A stretch of DNA of 5,826 nucleotides from Rugosibacter sp. Its GTDB lineage: Bacteria > Pseudomonadota > Gammaproteobacteria > Burkholderiales > Rhodocyclaceae. The notes under the pieces were generated by a model. That model did not search any database, was not told where the DNA came from, and saw nothing but the letters and a program-made list of their open reading frames with translations. This document shows positions 5,586 through 5,826 of this stretch, one piece after another; positions within the stretch are counted from its first letter, which is position 1; each line of letters opens with the position of its first letter. The stretch spans positions 1 to 5,826 of the forward strand of contig JALRCC010000042.1 of the NCBI GenBank assembly GCA_023257495.1, in the 5' to 3' direction. The position numbers and the translations under genes are program-made.

Positions 5586-5617
5586 GGCCGCTATACGCGG
5601 CCCTTTTTTATTTTTTT
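5586..5617 (+). terminator. Intrinsic terminator between the rightward genes and lolD
   Basis: GGCCGC (5586-5591) and GCGGCC (5597-5602) form a perfect stem around a TATAC loop. It is followed by C, six Ts, A and seven Ts. The opposite strand has four Ts after the stem, so it may also end the leftward lolD transcript weakly. It lies outside the mini-Tn3 element and was probably the original terminator of the hydrolase-DUF2062 operon. Confidence 0.85.
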
Positions 5618-5653
5618 GTTTTCACGCTTAAAAATAGATTTCCTTCAGTTTTA

Positions 5654-5826
5654 TCACTCCGCCAGTCGTCCATCGGCCAGATGCAACACGCGCGCTGCAC
5701 GTGCGGCGAGGCTCACATCGTGCGTCACCATGATCAGCGCTGCGCCGTGTTCACGGCAAAGTTCCAGCAGCAGCTCAAAGACTGCATCGGCTGAGGTGCG
5801 GTCAAGATTGCCGGTGGGCTCATCGA
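5654..5826 (-). CDS. lolD: Lipoprotein-releasing system ATP-binding protein LolD, C-terminal fragment
   Basis: The last 56 codons of an ABC ATPase read leftward into the window from its right edge. The fragment opens with DEPTGNLD, the end of the Walker B motif plus D-loop. The H-loop MVTHD follows about 27 residues later, and it ends [16 protein letters not shown] and the short tail with no extra domain are typical of LolD and its MacB/FtsE relatives. LolD powers the LolCDE complex, which extracts lipoproteins from the inner membrane for transport to the outer membrane. lolD is often found near comEC in betaproteobacteria (family knowledge), which favours LolD over other members of the MacB-like group. 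The Walker A and signature motifs are outside the window. Confidence 0.85.
   Translation of the reverse strand, partial: DEPTGNLDRTSADAVFELLLELCREHGAALIMVTHDVSLAARAARVLHLADGRLAE

Overview
The window most resembles a betaproteobacterial chromosome of moderately high GC. The case rests on gene content: a full-length ComEC, a LolD, a fumarylpyruvate-hydrolase-like FAA hydrolase and a DUF2062 membrane protein, all in versions typical of that class. This placement is inference; no rRNA or other firm taxonomic marker is present.

Left part (1-3237), all read leftward. comEC/rec2 (802-3237) encodes the inner-membrane channel for DNA uptake. After an 85-bp gap comes a small secreted His/Cys-rich protein (267-716) resembling the CzcI/DUF2946 proteins that precede metal-efflux operons. 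After a 154-bp spacer with a twin repeat comes the start of an outer-membrane lipoprotein gene (1-112, cut by the window edge), probably the TolC/CzcC-type factor of that efflux system. The likely promoter of the metal genes lies in the gap after comEC and contains a tight direct/inverted repeat.

Middle part (3313-4608), read rightward and divergent from comEC. A FAA-family hydrolase and a DUF2062 membrane protein are separated by 9 bp and probably form an operon.

Right part (4663-5575) is the most notable region. A complete mqsR-mqsA toxin-antitoxin operon, with its own promoter and MqsA-type operator, lies between two 38-bp imperfect inverted repeats matching at 32 of 38 positions. The repeats have the form of Tn3-family transposon ends: they start GGGG, have a CTCAGAAAAC core and end AAG. 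No transposase is present, so this looks like a ~0.9-kb non-autonomous mini-Tn3 element whose only cargo is the toxin-antitoxin pair. It also holds a 54-bp dyad of unknown role and a terminator-like hairpin that borrows one arm from the right repeat. No matching 5-bp target duplication is visible.

Beyond the element a strong intrinsic terminator (5586-5617) lies between the rightward genes and the 3' end of lolD (5654-5826, leftward, cut by the window edge). Without the element, the DUF2062 gene would end about 65 bp before this terminator. The element therefore appears to have inserted between an operon and its terminator.
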